Both the position numbers and the translations under genes were made by a program. Source: Corythucha ciliata (Eukaryota; Arthropoda; Insecta; Hemiptera; Tingidae). Taken from it: DNA of 64,000 bases. The stretch spans positions 63,616,926 through 63,680,925 of the forward strand of contig CM075942.1 of NCBI GenBank assembly GCA_038030265.1. Direction: 5' to 3'. Positions 43,601-55,869 of the stretch are shown piece after piece. Numbering within the stretch: position 1 is the stretch's first letter; every line of letters begins with the position of its first letter. The notes beneath the pieces were generated by a model. It was not told the DNA's origin, made no database searches, and saw only the letters and a list, made by a program, of their open reading frames with translations.

Positions 43601-46238
43601 TAAGGGTTTTTAAGGGTTGTCTTCGAATGCCGGGTTTTCACTGGTTTAATAGGTTTTTTGTCGGCATTCCGTATTTGACCATTCTCCGAGGGACTCATTT
43701 GCCGCATCCGGCTTAGTTAGAAAAACTTTAACCTAAAAATCCCTCCCAAGAAAAAGTCCCTGGCACGCCTCTTGGAGATGGCCACGGTGGTTGCTGACAA
43801 AAATAGGGAAAGTGTTCGGCGAATACTGTATATCAAACCGTTTAACAACAAAAAATGATTGCAACAAAAACAAACGATTTCGATGTGGCTGTTATCAATG
43901 TACACTTCAGTAGCTCAGTGTATACCTTCAAACTTGTTGAAAAGGCGTTGCTGCTCATTATGTGCATTATGCATCCGACAATTCTGTAGAGTCTGTTCGT
44001 AACGAACAAATCTTTCGCCATCTGATTATTTCAATACATTTTTCAGTTATAACATATTCAACGTTATTGGCGCATCAAGTAGGTCACTCGACGATCGTGC
44101 GCCTACTTTTCTTCCACCCCCTCAGACTGTTATAGGCGGTGAGGTTAGACGAAAACTGTTTTAATTTTTTCTTTGAGCCGTGCTGACGAAGGGCGACGGG
44201 GCAGAGTAAAGGATCAAAATACTATACCGGAGAGAAGGAAAAGGTTTTAGGGATCGAGATTGCCCTCATTAGGGACCCGATTAAGAGAGAGAGGGAGAAA
44301 GAACAACTATTAGAAGAAAGAACGAAGCCTATTCTTCAACCGCCACCCCTTCTCCTCCATCCTTGTTTTCACCCTCAAACTTCTACTCCGCCTCTACTGT
44401 ACAGTCTTGAACTTATCGATCACCATTAACTCGTTTTGAGACGAAGGAAAGGAGCGACTTCTGTTTGCAGTTACTTCTTTACTTTCAAGTTCGCTTCTAT
44501 AAACCCAGTATATGCGATGTCTGTGACAGCGGGCTGCCGGGCGTGTATGGTGGAGTCAACCGATATAGCTCCCACTGATTACTTCCTTTACTGATTGCCA
44601 AGAGAAGTGCACAGCGAGATTTAACACCATGGATGACAGATGTGGTGGATTTGAAAGATTCAAGTCATGGAGGCAAAAAGTTCTTTAATCATCTTTTAAA
44701 AAAGAAGAAATTCATTTGAAAAAATGAGATTGGTAATTTATTTCAACGAACTTGAGCAACATGCATTCTGTTACTGTTCTGTAACCCTGCATGTTGCCCT
44801 AGTCTTTTTTTTTTTTTTTTTAAGGGCATTGACGTCGAGGTCATTAGCCCTGTCCTGTTGAATGTAATTTGTGCGTTATACACACGAAGACATATTTTTA
44901 TAGTTTAAAAACCAAATTTTTCTTCGAAAAACTCAATAGGTCTGCTCCATTGTTTGGCTATAGTTGCTACACCAGTGTAGAAAACCATGTGATTTCATTG
45001 ACTTTTTCTGAAAACATTAATGAAACCAGATGATTTTCTTCAAAAGTGAAGCACTCGCGAAACAATGGAACGGACCTTTTGTTTCACGAGTACTACACTC
45101 GTGTAGGAAATCATCTGATTTCATTCAATAAGGATATTCACGTCAACCATCGTATTTGTAGTTGTAATTTGAGTGTTTTAAGACCTAGACCAAGAACTCG
45201 GGCCATGATGAAAGTGTTCAATGACCCAGAACTCCTCACAGACCCCCAATTATGACGAATGTGCCTGCTGAAGTAGAGGAGACGTACCCTAATTGCTCCG
45301 TATATGGAGATGACTAAGGTATGTGAATTGGGTAAATCGGCCTTCAAAGAGAGCAGCAACATGGCCTCACTTCCCCCTAGAAACTGCTGCCTATCAACAC
45401 ATGTTACGCACCTTCCTGGTCCCAAGTGCTACTTCATGAGTACTATTATATACATATGTCGCTTTTCACTGTTGCTTCTGCTTTCTTTGGTGAAGGATCC
45501 ACTCCACATCACTAGCAAGGTGTTAAATGGCAGTAATTAGACTTTTGAGAATAAATTCGGACTCAGCACACAGTAACACGGGTAGAAACGGACAGAAATA
45601 CAGGAATAAAATCTCGCTTGAAAATGAAAAAAATTGAACTTCTATGAGGATGTTTTCGATATTCGTACCATATTCGTCACCATGATGGGTCTGAGAAACG
45701 ACATTCCGATTCAGCACACCAATGGAAACTTGATCAAAAACAGCAAATAAGAGAGAAATTACTTTCAAAAGTGCTTACATGAGAGATTTACGATACTTGC
45801 CATAGCGTAGGCGGTAGGAAATTCAAATTATCTTAAAACGTGGAAAACTGATGTGAACTACGTCAATTTCGACTTTCGATGATTCCACACTGAAAAAAAA
45901 GCTTGAAATCGGAGGTTTTTGCAGTTTTTTCGATTTATTCGTAACGTTCATAAGTATACCGACGCTCATGTGGAGACTAGGTGAAACGATCACTTGTGGT
46001 ACCCTTCAATTTTCAATTGGGGGGGGGGGGGTTACTTCAAAAATTATCTTTCTGATCCTGATTCTCACCATTCTCATCATCACAATAATCAAAACAAAGC
46101 AAGTGATGTCGGTCACATGTTACCCCAGATCGTTAGTTCATCTTAGCTCGGCAAGAGCGCTGCTGTATTTATGAAAGGTGTCAATAGGTTGTAGCACCTC
46201 TTGTTAGGGTTGGGAGGGGGTTGAAATTCCGATTCAGC
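43601..46238. other. No recognisable gene; 37-bp direct repeat pair and G tract
   Basis: CTACACCAGTGTAGAAAACC...GATTTCATTGA near 44967 and CTACACTCGTGTAGGAAATC...GATTTCATTCA near 45093 are direct copies about 126 bp apart. A T run lies at 44806-44821 and a G run at 46020-46031. The rest holds short frames without motifs. Confidence 0.45.
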
Positions 46239-46344
46239 TCCTTTATTCTGTAACTCGTAACGTACGCGTTAGAAAAATGTCTCAGCTGATTACTTTCAAT
46301 TAATCACCTTGTTTATTTCGCACGAGTTAATAGTTACAGAATAG
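46239..46344. mobile_element. Small MITE (about 106 bp), CCTNTATTCTGTAACT termini
   Basis: CCTTTATTCTGTAACTCGTAACG at the left pairs loosely with GTTACAGAATAGG at the right, with CGTACGCG inside. It is followed by a 10-G tract at 46344-46353. Confidence 0.55.
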
Positions 46345-46652
46345 GGGGGGGGGCAGGACTTCTAAAAACATAATTAATGACCGTAAACCATATTTTAACC
46401 CTGAATGAGGAAGTTGCACAGGTCGAGACTTTGGGGAAAATGTATTTTTTTTATGAAGAAGTATGCTAAAATAGAGCTTATATCGTTTTCCGTTCGTCAA
46501 AAACTCCATCCGTTAATTTTTAATTGACATTTGCAGTTACGGGCTGCTTCCCCGTACACCTCGCCAGCAAACTACGTCATCAATGCTGCTCCCCACTTCA
46601 CCATCCTGAAGCCGGCTCGGTTGGAATTATTTCCATTATCTTCACTTTATAT

Positions 46653-46925
46653 CAAGGTGACTAAACTCTTCTATAGGTGCCGCAAATTTACCCCTGCCCA
46701 TCGGACGGGAGGGGTGGAGATTGACATCACCAGCAGTCCTTTGCTCCCGATTGCTCACCCTAGAGCAGCAGAGCAAGTTAATTTTGAAATTGAAGTTTAT
46801 GATTTCTCAAAAATCACAACCCAGTACTGGGTCCAGCGCAAAGGCGGTTGGGACTGCTCGTGACGTAGGTGAAGGACAGTAATGGCCGAAGATCTGCGGC
46901 ACCTATAGAGAGTTTAGTCACCTTG
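46653..46925. mobile_element. MITE (273 bp), CAAGGTGACTAAACTC termini, copy 1
   Basis: The inverted ends are about 31 bp: CAAGGTGACTAAACTCTTCT at the left and, in reverse at the right, CAAGGTGACTAAACTCTCTA, both continuing TAGGTGCCGCA. A near-identical second copy lies at 51020-51307. Flanking target duplication is not clear for this copy. Open frames across it are by-products. Confidence 0.85.
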
Positions 46926-47426
46926 AGTTTATATTATTGACCCGGGACATTATTAGATATAATACTCAAGGGGAAAAAAGAAATACTTTAAAACAAAAAA
47001 CCCGTGAATTCAAGGTAAATCACATCTTAAATAATGTATTTCTTTAAAAGTTACCCTTTTGAAATGGAAACTTCAGTGGCTTCTCGTATGAGCCCCACGT
47101 TGTTCATGTTTGGAGGGAGACCTTTCACTCACAATTTCAATTTTTGAATTATTTTTCAACTATCATTTTTTCTGGGTTAGCCGATGTCATTCCGTTTGTA
47201 GTGGATATACATTTATGTTTTATCCTTTTCCCTGCCCATATCTTCCGAATAATTCCCACACCTTCCTTGATTATAGTCTACTCCAGGGGGGGTGACATTC
47301 AGGTGGGATGGGAAGAATCATTTGGGGGGAAGTTCCCCGTTAGACTCGTACCAACATAACATAATTATTCAAAATAAGTAAACAGAGAAAGTGATCATAT
47401 GGTGGTAGCATTGTTAATAAAAACAC

Positions 47427-48118
47427 ATCGGGAACGGACACGAGATAAGAGTTGGGTTATATTACCTTTCCTGGTTACCCCAAATTTATTACAGTATTGA
47501 GTAATTTATTTATATTTACTTAATTTTAACGTTCCAAAAGTTGTTTTATGTTTTATGAGCTGAAATTTAGGTCTATTGTAAGTAATTGATCCACAGACGG
47601 TGATAGTTTCTTCCGGTTTTCAGTCACTGAGGCAGAACAGAATGTGTATTCCCCACATCACTCGGCCAAGAAGTCTTGTTCCTATGTCACTTGGAAAATG
47701 AATTTTGACTAGAGAATCATCAAAACGTGTTCTTTTCTATTCTATAATACACAAATGGCGTTTATTCGACCAATCCAAAAAAAACGAAATGCCGGTGAAC
47801 TACACGTTTGTTGGGTGCTACTCGAGGGCTGGAAAGGACCGTGTATCCTTCTCTAGATTATTTTCCAAGCATCAGGGTTAGGTAATATTCTTCAGCGCTA
47901 TAAAAGGAGCACGTGAACATTCTACGTTAAGCATTTCCCAACGCTCTTTTCACACTAACGCGGTTTCACGAGGCCCCCGCGTGTAATCCGCGTGAATGCC
48001 GCTTTCTCATCGAATCAAGTAATATGTACCGCACGTGTGCAAAGGTGTACGTGGTCACTACGCGGTAGCCAAAACCGCGCCGCGTGAAACCTCGTATATG
48101 TGAAACGAGCCTAACGCG
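47427..48118 (+). repeat. Left arm of a large inverted repeat (692 bp)
   Basis: It begins ATCGGGAACGGACACGAGAT and ends ACGAGCCTAACGCG, and is matched in reverse by 48883-49516. Landmarks shared between arms are CCTTTCCTGGTTACCCCAAATTTATTACAGTATTGAGT, the GGCGTTTATTCGACC stretch and CGTGAAACCTCGTATATGTGAAACGAGCC (landmarks given in parts here). The right arm lacks about 54 bp present here at 47659-47712. Inside the arm, a sub-element with GGCTCGTTTCACA-like and CGCTCTTTTCACAC-like ends can be seen. Confidence 0.85.
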
Positions 48119-48205
48119 CTAGTTAAAAGTTAAGCCACTTCAAAATTGACGGGATGGCAACGTGAAAGGGTTTGAAATGAAACGATTGCTCTGGTCCGAC
48201 TATAG

Positions 48206-48553
48206 TCACCCATTCGCATTTACGTTCCAGTACCGATAATAAATTGTGAACTGGCCTTTTTTCTTGAATAACGGAAAACTCACTCTTGTCATCACAAAGC
48301 CCTTGTCTCCGGCATTCCGAACTCCCGAAGTACTAACTAAGCCACTTCTGTCGATGTGTTGCGGTTCAAGTGATTTCAAATCGCGAAATTCCTCTTGTGT
48401 GAATGCACTCACCACGCCAGCGAGGTAATTTACATTACCCAAGCTCGACATCGCCGGGAAATGACTGGCGTCTGTCGAATTGCCACTAATGAATCTTTGT
48501 ACTAGAAAGGACACTATGATTGAAATAAGTTGCCCGATTTTTATTGATGACAA
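48206..48553 (-). CDS. Exon-like ORF of unknown function inside the inverted-repeat spacer
   Basis: The minus strand is open for 115 residues. Within it, a strong acceptor (GTGTCCTTTCTAG, exon from about 48506) is followed by open sequence without AT-rich decay, including MSSLGNVNYLAGV, FTQEEFRDLKSLEPQHIDR and FVMTRVSFPLFKKKGQFTIY. An internal GTGAGT at about 48416 and GGGTGACT near the stop (48206) are candidate donors. Composition (mixed hydrophobic and charged, few low-complexity runs) looks like real protein, but I do not recognise the family. It may be a host exon bracketed by two opposite insertions, or an exon captured by a foldback-like element. Confidence 0.35.
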   Translation of the reverse strand: MSSIKIGQLISIIVSFLVQRFISGNSTDASHFPAMSSLGNVNYLAGVVSAFTQEEFRDLKSLEPQHIDRSGLVSTSGVRNAGDKGFVMTRVSFPLFKKKGQFTIYYRYWNVNANG

Positions 48554-48882
48554 GATGACAAATGTTGAGCGATTGGATACTCACGAGCAAGGACCGGCAC
48601 CGATTTATTTTCCTTTTTTTGTATATAGCGGTGATCTTTCCTTCGATAATCCCCCAGCGTAGTCACTTAAGTTCCATTTTACGTAATTTTGATGCCTACA
48701 ATGCCATCAAGACTGAGTTATTGAAAAAAAAAAAAAAAAAAAAACCGATTTGCAGCAAGCTTCCAATGTAGAACTTACATGAACGGGGCAACCAGGAATA
48801 GATAAGAATGCAATGCCAACTCGATCGTAACCTGCCGTGTCCTTTCCCGATTTTAGTGCATTTCATTCTGAAAATGCACTAT

Positions 48883-49516
48883 CGCGTTAGGCTCGTTTCA
48901 CATATACGAGGTTTATCGCGGCGTGGTTTTGGCTGCCGCGTATTGACCACGTACACCTTTACACACGTGCGGTACATATTACTTGGTTCGATGAGAAAGC
49001 GGCATTCACGCGGGGGCCTCGTGAAACCGTGTTTGTGTGAAAAGAGCGTTGGGAAATGCTTAACGTAGAATGTCCACGTGCTCCTTTTATAGTGATGAAG
49101 AAGATTACCTCACCCTGATGCTTGGAAAAGAATCTGAAGAAGTATACACGGTCCTTTCCAGCCCTCGAGTAGCACCCAACAAACGCGTAGTTCATCGGCA
49201 TTTCGTTCTTTTTGGATCGGTCGAATAAACGCCATTTGTGTATTATAGAATAAAAAGACCACGTTTTGATGATTCTCTAGTCAAAATGTGGGGAATACTC
49301 ATTCTGTTCTGCCTCAGTGACTGAAACCCGGAAGAAACTATCACCGTCTGTGGATCAATTGCTTACAATAAACTTAAATTTCAGCTCATAAAACATAAAA
49401 CAACTTTTGGAACGTTAAAATTAAGTAAATATAAATAAATCACTCAATACTGTAATAAATTTGGGGTAACCAGGAAAGGTAATATAACACAACTCTTATC
49501 TCGTGTCCGTTCCCGA
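48883..49516 (-). repeat. Right arm of the large inverted repeat (634 bp)
   Basis: Reverse counterpart of 47427-48118, starting CGCGTTAGGCTCGTTTCACA and ending TCCGTTCCCGAT. Divergence between arms is visible but modest, with one 54-bp difference near 49285. No matching target duplication is seen at the outer ends or at the inner ends. Confidence 0.85.
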
Positions 49517-49611
49517 TTGGTCTAGTCGTGATGGTGGCAAACATGGGTCATGTCATGTTTTTTTTCACGTTTCAGAACCTCTAGAACACGAATTCAGTGG
49601 TCTCCAGGATT

Positions 49612-50117
49612 TATATATATATGTCGCATCCATGTCGAGTAATTGTCCACTTCACGAAATGGATGTCCATTTCACGAAATGGCTCCACTTGACGTAACTT
49701 CAAAAAATTTCGACATCTGGACAAAAAAATTGTCCATTTCTTGAAAAGGAAATCGTGTTTGTCCTGTTGCTGAAATCAAGCTTCCTTACTGCAAGTGGAT
49801 GCACAACATAATCCTTTTCGTGAAATGAATGAGTGGGGAATCTCAGATGCTGAAACAAGTTTTGTTTTATTTAAAAAGGTTATTTTATTGAGCACTCAAA
49901 AACTCGCTAAAAAATGATGTGCACCCACTTGCAGTAAGGAAGCTTGATTTCAGCAACTGGACAAACGCGATTTCCTTTTCAAGAAATGGACATTTTTTTT
50001 GTCCAGATGTCGTAATTTTTTGAAATTACGGCATGCGGAGCCACTTCGTGAAATGGACATCCATTTCATGAAGTGGATAACTTCGCCAAGTGGATGCGAT
50101 ATATATATATATATATA
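49612..50117. mobile_element. Palindromic element (about 0.5 kb) inserted in a TA-rich site
   Basis: Arms at 49624-49807 and 49915-50099 are inverted copies: TCGCATCCA...GTCCACTTC at the left, TGGATGCGA at the right, and GCTTCCTTACTGCAAGTGG against CCACTTGCAGTAAGGAAGC near the centre. The element is bracketed by TATATATAT on the left and (TA)n at 50099-50117 on the right. Within each arm, CATTTCACGAAATGG near-palindromes recur. No coding capacity. Confidence 0.8.
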
Positions 50118-50665
50118 ATGGCCGTTTTCTTGTTAGCACGATAACTCTCGAAGAAATCAATTTAGCGGAACGCGCTTTGGCGTTGATTCTAGAAGCATTA
50201 TATTCGGTACGTATACTCCATGTTGTAGTATTCCTTGATTCCCATTTTAATTTTTCGAAAAAGTCAAGGTGGTGGGGGTGGTCCTTCCACAGGAAGTGTA
50301 AAAATAGCGTTGAACTTCACTAGTTCATCTTAGCGCTCTAAAATTCGACTCAATAATTTAATGTAACGAAAGCCACAACTTTGATGGGGGAGGGTCAAAT
50401 GGGGGATGACATTTCAAAAAATCGCTTAAATTCACACGTTTAGATATTATAAAATACGGCACAAAAATTTAATATAACAAAACCCTTGGAAAACTACCGA
50501 AACTTTTCGACATTTTTGAAGAGAGGGTGGTGAAAATAGAGGAAGAAGTTCGGCTTAATGAAACAAATTATGGTATCAAAATTATTACTTCTGGGGACGG
50601 CTTAGGGTATCCGTATACGGAATGAAATGCACTCTTTCCGACCGCCAGCTGCCGGAGCGAAATTT
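50118..50665 (+). repeat. Dispersed repeat related to the 296-bp satellite (single copy)
   Basis: ATGGCCGTTTTCTTGTTAGC, ACGATAACTCTCG, TTTAGCGGAACGCGCTTTGG, GATTCTAGAAGCATTATATTCG and, at the far end, TGCACTCTTTCCGACCGCCAGCTGCCGGAGCG all recur in 59410-60410, where the middle part is tandemly amplified. Here it is a single, diverged copy. It ends in a T run at 50668-50688. Confidence 0.75.
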
Positions 50666-51019
50666 CTTTTTTTTTTTTTTTTTTTTTGCTGCTGTTTTAA
50701 ATAGACGTCGACCATTTATTTTCAAAAAGTACTTGGAGACTTTTTACGAGATTTTTTTTGTTTCTCGACTATTTCCTCGCTTTTTCTTGCCATTTTGTCA
50801 ATTTTGTGGCTACGAAAATCGAGTATTCAAGGTAACTGTGCACAGAGGCCAAAGTGCTGGGAATTTAAAATGCAAAAATAAAGAAAAACCCGAAATTATA
50901 AAGGGTCTTGAGGAAGGGAGAGTTTAATGCCAAGAAGGGAGGGGTGTCCTAACATAATCTGACACAATGATAACAGCCCCCTGCGAGAAGAAACCTATCC
51001 ACTTGGCGTCACATACCCT
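50666..51019. other. No recognisable gene; T run
   Basis: A 21-base T run begins near 50668. The plus-strand frame to 50927 includes this homopolymer and lacks motifs. Confidence 0.4.
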
Positions 51020-51307
51020 CAAGGTGACTAAACTCTTCTATAGGTGCCGCAGATTTCCCCCTGTCCATCAGGTGGGAGGGGTGGGGACTGACGTCACCAG
51101 CAGTCCTTTACTCCCGATTGTTTACCCTAGAGCAGCAGAGCAAGTTAATTTTGAAATTGAAGTATATGAATGCTCAAAAATCACAGCTCAATAACAATTA
51201 ATAATATACTGGGTCCAGCGCAAAGGCGGTTGGGACTGCTCATGACGTAGGTGAAGGACAGTAATGGCCGAAGATCTGCGGCACCTGTAGAAAGTTTAGT
51301 CACCTTG
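51020..51307. mobile_element. MITE (288 bp), CAAGGTGACTAAACTC termini, copy 2, with 8-bp duplication
   Basis: The same element as 46653-46925 with a 15-bp insertion near 51190. CATACCCT at 51012-51019 and CATACCCC at 51308-51315 flank it, a 7-of-8 target duplication in keeping with a hAT-type mechanism. Termini are conserved with copy 1. Confidence 0.85.
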
Positions 51308-54300
51308 CATACCCCCAACAATTATTGAGAGTGCCCCTTCTGTACGTTAGTACAGTAATTATTCTATGGTCTACTCTCTCCGGTGATATCAATCATCCAC
51401 ATCGTTGTCCCGTCATCGTAGCACGGCTAGGACGCCGTCGCTGGACGCTTCACAGCAGGCGTAGACAAGAACCAAGCACAGTTCAACACTGCCTGTAACA
51501 CGTCCTTGCGTTCGGTCCATCATGTTACATGTCGATAAAAATTAGCACTCGCACTAGGTCAATAAAATACTTAATACACAAAACTTTTGACGTGAAAAGA
51601 TAAGAACGAACGAAGAGAACCTCCAACTTTAATCAAATATTATGAAACTGAAAAATTGGGGAATGGTCTCAGAAAAATCAAACTTTTTTTGGTTTTTGAT
51701 GATAAACTAGCTTGACTAATAATCATTTCGCACCGTCCAATGAAGTGTGGCAGGTAACTGTGCCTCTTGTCGAGTGACACAAAATATAGTAAGACAAAGA
51801 CAGAGTACGCATTCGTGACGTCACGCGGGAAATTAAATTTCCTATCTTTAATAATTAAAAAAAATATTACTAGCACGATTTAATTTTTTTTACACGTTTT
51901 TATATTCATATATCTATGTGTTCGACCAGAAAAAAATACTTTTGAAAAAATGTGAAACTTCCTCATTGGTACTGTTGGAGAACCTACCCTTGTTGGTAAC
52001 TACACGCCTCGCAGGCGGATACTCCGATAATTTCAACCTAAACGCTCCAAAAATGAAATAATTACTGCCTCACGAGTACATTCACTTGAGACGGTGACAA
52101 AGCCGTGAAAAATATTTCATCCCGTGCTCAGAATCAATAAAATAATTCATTTTCAATCAGAAGTGACGGAAACATTCATTTTCATGGAACGTTTTGGTGC
52201 TGCTCCCAGTTTAATGATTTGGAGTAGAAAAATTTGATATCATCACGAAGAAATCATAGGACAAGGCTCACTGAAGTAAAAAAAGTCATATATAAGTACA
52301 AAAATGATAATTTTTTTAAATCGAGTTATGTCGTTAAGATGTAGACAAATTTACGTTGATTGGTATGTATACGTCTCCGAGGCGTGTACGCTTTTCAAAA
52401 AAACATATTTCTCGTATTTTGTTAACTTCTCTGACCCCTTAATTGCAGGGAAGAGTGGTAGGACATTAATGGAAGCACTGTCGAATTAATGTTTCTTCGA
52501 AAAAAATTACGCCCGCTTCAATTTGCGTGTAGGCGTTTGAGGCGCATAGGTTCCAATTCAGGGTTAAAGAAATTATTACAAGCGATGGCGTGGTGAAAAC
52601 CCCCAAAAGCATGATATTTAAAAACCCACTCAAATTTCGGTGTGTTGCCGGGGTTGTAACGTTGGGAAAATTTGAAATTCAGAATCAGAACAACTGAAAA
52701 CACTAAAATCGAAAACTTAGTCCCGGAGTTGTTTCCTTTTGGTAGCCTGCTGCCTGGACTATTTAGGGAACGCACTGAGAAATGTACACTACTTTAGAAC
52801 ACGGCTATCAGAGAGACACGACTGCGTCGGGTGTGTTATCTAGTTGTGTAAACGGCTAAAAGTAAAACACGGCAGGTTCAGCAGTGAATTTGTCAAACAC
52901 AACTAGCCCAGCCATGTATAAAGTGAAGGATAGCAGTATTACGCACACTAAGTCCAGCAGTGTATTTCCACACGGCTTTCATTGTTATACCAGGCTTGTC
53001 TTTTCCGTTTTTAGTGTGAAAAAAGTCGTTCATGACTCGTCGGAAAGTATAATTATCGTGTGCTCGAGTAATAGACTCACGATATTTCATACTTTCCGCA
53101 CTTGTTATGAAATTTACCATTTCATCACTCCATAGCAGTGACGTGAAGTAAGGAAATATCACGCTGAGATTAAATTGTTTATTCATTCGTGAGGTTGCCT
53201 TGGTGAAAATAGCCACTTTCTCCGCAGGTCAAGCGAACAATGTTTTTATGAGTGCGTTCTTCCCCTAAGCCAGGTGACAGTGTTTTTCAATGATAGCACG
53301 AAAACTAATTGCGTAATTTCTCCACTGTTGCATACTTTAATGGCGTCTGCCACCGGTTGCATCACTTTCAAATAGAGGCAGACAATTTTACCCAAAATCA
53401 ATGAATTATTATCGAATTAATGTGATAAGCGAGAAAAGTATGAAAATGTTGTTATGCAGGTATTTCACCTGAGGAACAGGTCACTGTCTTTCGCAGCAGT
53501 CGTTAAAGATCGTAAGCCTCGATATTTTCATTCGATTTATCGTGGACAAGCAACAATTTTGTGTGGTTTAAAAACGGCTGAACATAGCGTGCACGCCCGT
53601 TTTGTATTTTCCACCCGTAATGGGTGTTTCGTTGTTTGAAGAAAAAAATGTAATGTTGTCTTCTTCTGGAAAGGCTCATCTTTATAGATCCACGACACCT
53701 GCGTTCCAAAATCCTTTTGAGATTCTATTTAGGTTTCTTAATTATTTTTGCGTCCCCTCCCCCGCTGTTCACGCCAGTTTTTTCAGGCTTAATTAAGGCT
53801 AGATGTAATTAAAGTAGGCAGAGCTTTAAAAGTTGTCCAATAACCTTGTTAGGTTGCAAGTGCGATTATTTGAGGGTAGAGAAGCACTGTGTTGTTGGAG
53901 AGCAACATTGCACGCCGGAATTAAATTATGAGATTGGTCTCTCAGAGCAAGCAATCATAGTTTATTTAAGAGGGCCCGCTGCATTAAGAGGGATGCATAC
54001 TACACGGCAATTAGTCAAGTTTTCTCGTTACGTCATGTTGTGCCCTCACTTCCTCGTGTTTCTCCTTTTATGAGGCAATAAGTTTTATGAGACGGTTTTC
54101 TGAACATTTCCAATATAGTACAGTCAAAAATGGATTAATAGAGGCTGGAAACTCGATACAGCACGAGTAAAGTTAATTTTGACTTTGTAAAGTCAAGTTG
54201 ATAAGTTGTATTCTCCAAAGCATTAAAATTTATTTTGAAATGCCCTTATAAACCTCATTTTCCTTTCTTTCGACCTTGCCCCACTCTCCACGGTTCGAAG

Positions 54301-55136
54301 TTGAAGAGTTGTGACATTGTGACGTCCATCACATAGAAAAAGGGAAAGAGATACCAAAAGGAAAAAGACTGAGCGTTCTATTTTCCATCTCTGTTGTACA
54401 CAACGAAAGCATTGTAGGTCAGAGGGTTGGTGGTCTTGGAGAGTGAGGGGGGGCCTTTATTGCTGAGCTCGCAAGAACAATTTTCTATATTTATTGCACA
54501 TATATACCGTATGCAAGTCATTTTTAATCCGACCTTTAAACACTGGGGATTAAGTTTACTCGTATTTCCTTTTTTAAACTTGACTTAGATAAGTGGCGAG
54601 GGAGAATTTATATCGATAGCCTCAATCTACTATAGGTGAAGGAGCAAGAAAAAGGGCATTTCGATGTCTCCGGTGATTTATTTATATTAATGGTTTGGTT
54701 GTTTGTTTTAAGTTTGTTATTCAGAGGTTTGCTTCTCCGAAATTCAAAAATTGAAACTCACGATTAAATTTTCTTTTATTGCCCTTTGAAATTGAATAAG
54801 AAGATAGTGTGATTAATCATAAATGTATTACATTGGTTAACTAGATTTATTCCTTTTTTTTACCTACTCTTCATCTGCTGTGTGTTTCACTTCATTAAAA
54901 AGAAAATTTATCAAGATTTTACTTTTTCCTTTTTCCCCCTGCTCCCTTGAGAACATCAAAAGAATGGTAGCGAGTAAAAAAAAAAAAAAAAAAACCTAAA
55001 AGGTGGAAATGGAATTGGTTCTTTTCCTACGGGATCCACGCGATGGGCCGAAGGAATGGGGCAAACGGCGAGAGGGCTATCCATTCAAATTCCACTTCCT
55101 ACTCTGGTTCTTTCGTTAAGATTGTCTGTTCAGAAA

Positions 55137-55174
<38 letters not shown>

Positions 55175-55869
55175 ACACAAAAATTTTACTTTTGATTGTG
55201 GCTAACGTTTACCCCGTATAATAAATCGGATAAGTTAATGAAGCCACAGCCCACAACCTCTGCCTCTAAATTCAGGGTTGGTACGACAGATCTGCTAAGA
55301 TCGTCTCAACTATGTCTGTTTCGGCGTGATCGTGCCTTGACCGTTCCCTCATCGGGAACCACCAGCAAATAAAAAAAAATAAAAAAAAAATAAATAAATT
55401 AACAAATAAATAAAAAACATTCACACAATGCCCGGCAGATGTACGAAGAGGAGAATAGAAAAGTGGAGCTGTCACAAAATATACACGAAAGGCTCAGCTG
55501 ACAGCTACTTGTCTCAACTGCCGTAGTCGCCATAGTAACAGTGTTGCCAGTTCGACTGATTTCCCGTCAGATCTGACGGCTTTAGAAAGAAAACATTCTG
55601 TCCATAGGATGACGGATTATTTGAACGGAATTTCAGAATCGCTCAATGATGTTTATTACTACCTATAAATTCTATTTATTTGAATAACTTGCAGCATAAT
55701 TGAAAGGTGTACGTGGTAGCAATAAATGAGAGAGAACTCAATCATATTACGACATTGCGTTGAGATAAAACTTCATGACAGAGTTTTCTAAGATGGGAAT
55801 CTACCATTCCACTTGCTTGTGCAGCATGAAAAACTCAAATTTAGATGTGAATGACAACTTTTAGTCAAT
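51308..55869. other. No recognisable gene; A/T tracts; ACACGGCT motif cluster at 52798-52925
   Basis: Ordinary AT-rich sequence. Homopolymers lie at 54977-54994 (A) and 55140-55170 (T); an (A)nT-rich stretch at 55368-55418. ACACGGCTATCAG and AACACGGCAGG near 52800-52870 resemble 36835-37400. The acceptor-like TTAATTGCAG at 52440 and others are not followed by a recognisable coding segment. Confidence 0.45.

Noticed and set aside
43580..43625. TTAAGGGTGAGGTTAAGGGTTTTTAAGGG as telomere-like repeat
   Set aside because: Only about three imperfect units, no array, and arthropod telomeres are usually TTAGG; most likely chance.
46531..46650. Exon candidate after TTGACATTTGCAG (LRAASPYTSPANYVINAAPHF)
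   Set aside because: The acceptor looks plausible, but the frame soon runs into the MITE at 46653, I see no donor with a matching frame, and the peptide is not recognised.
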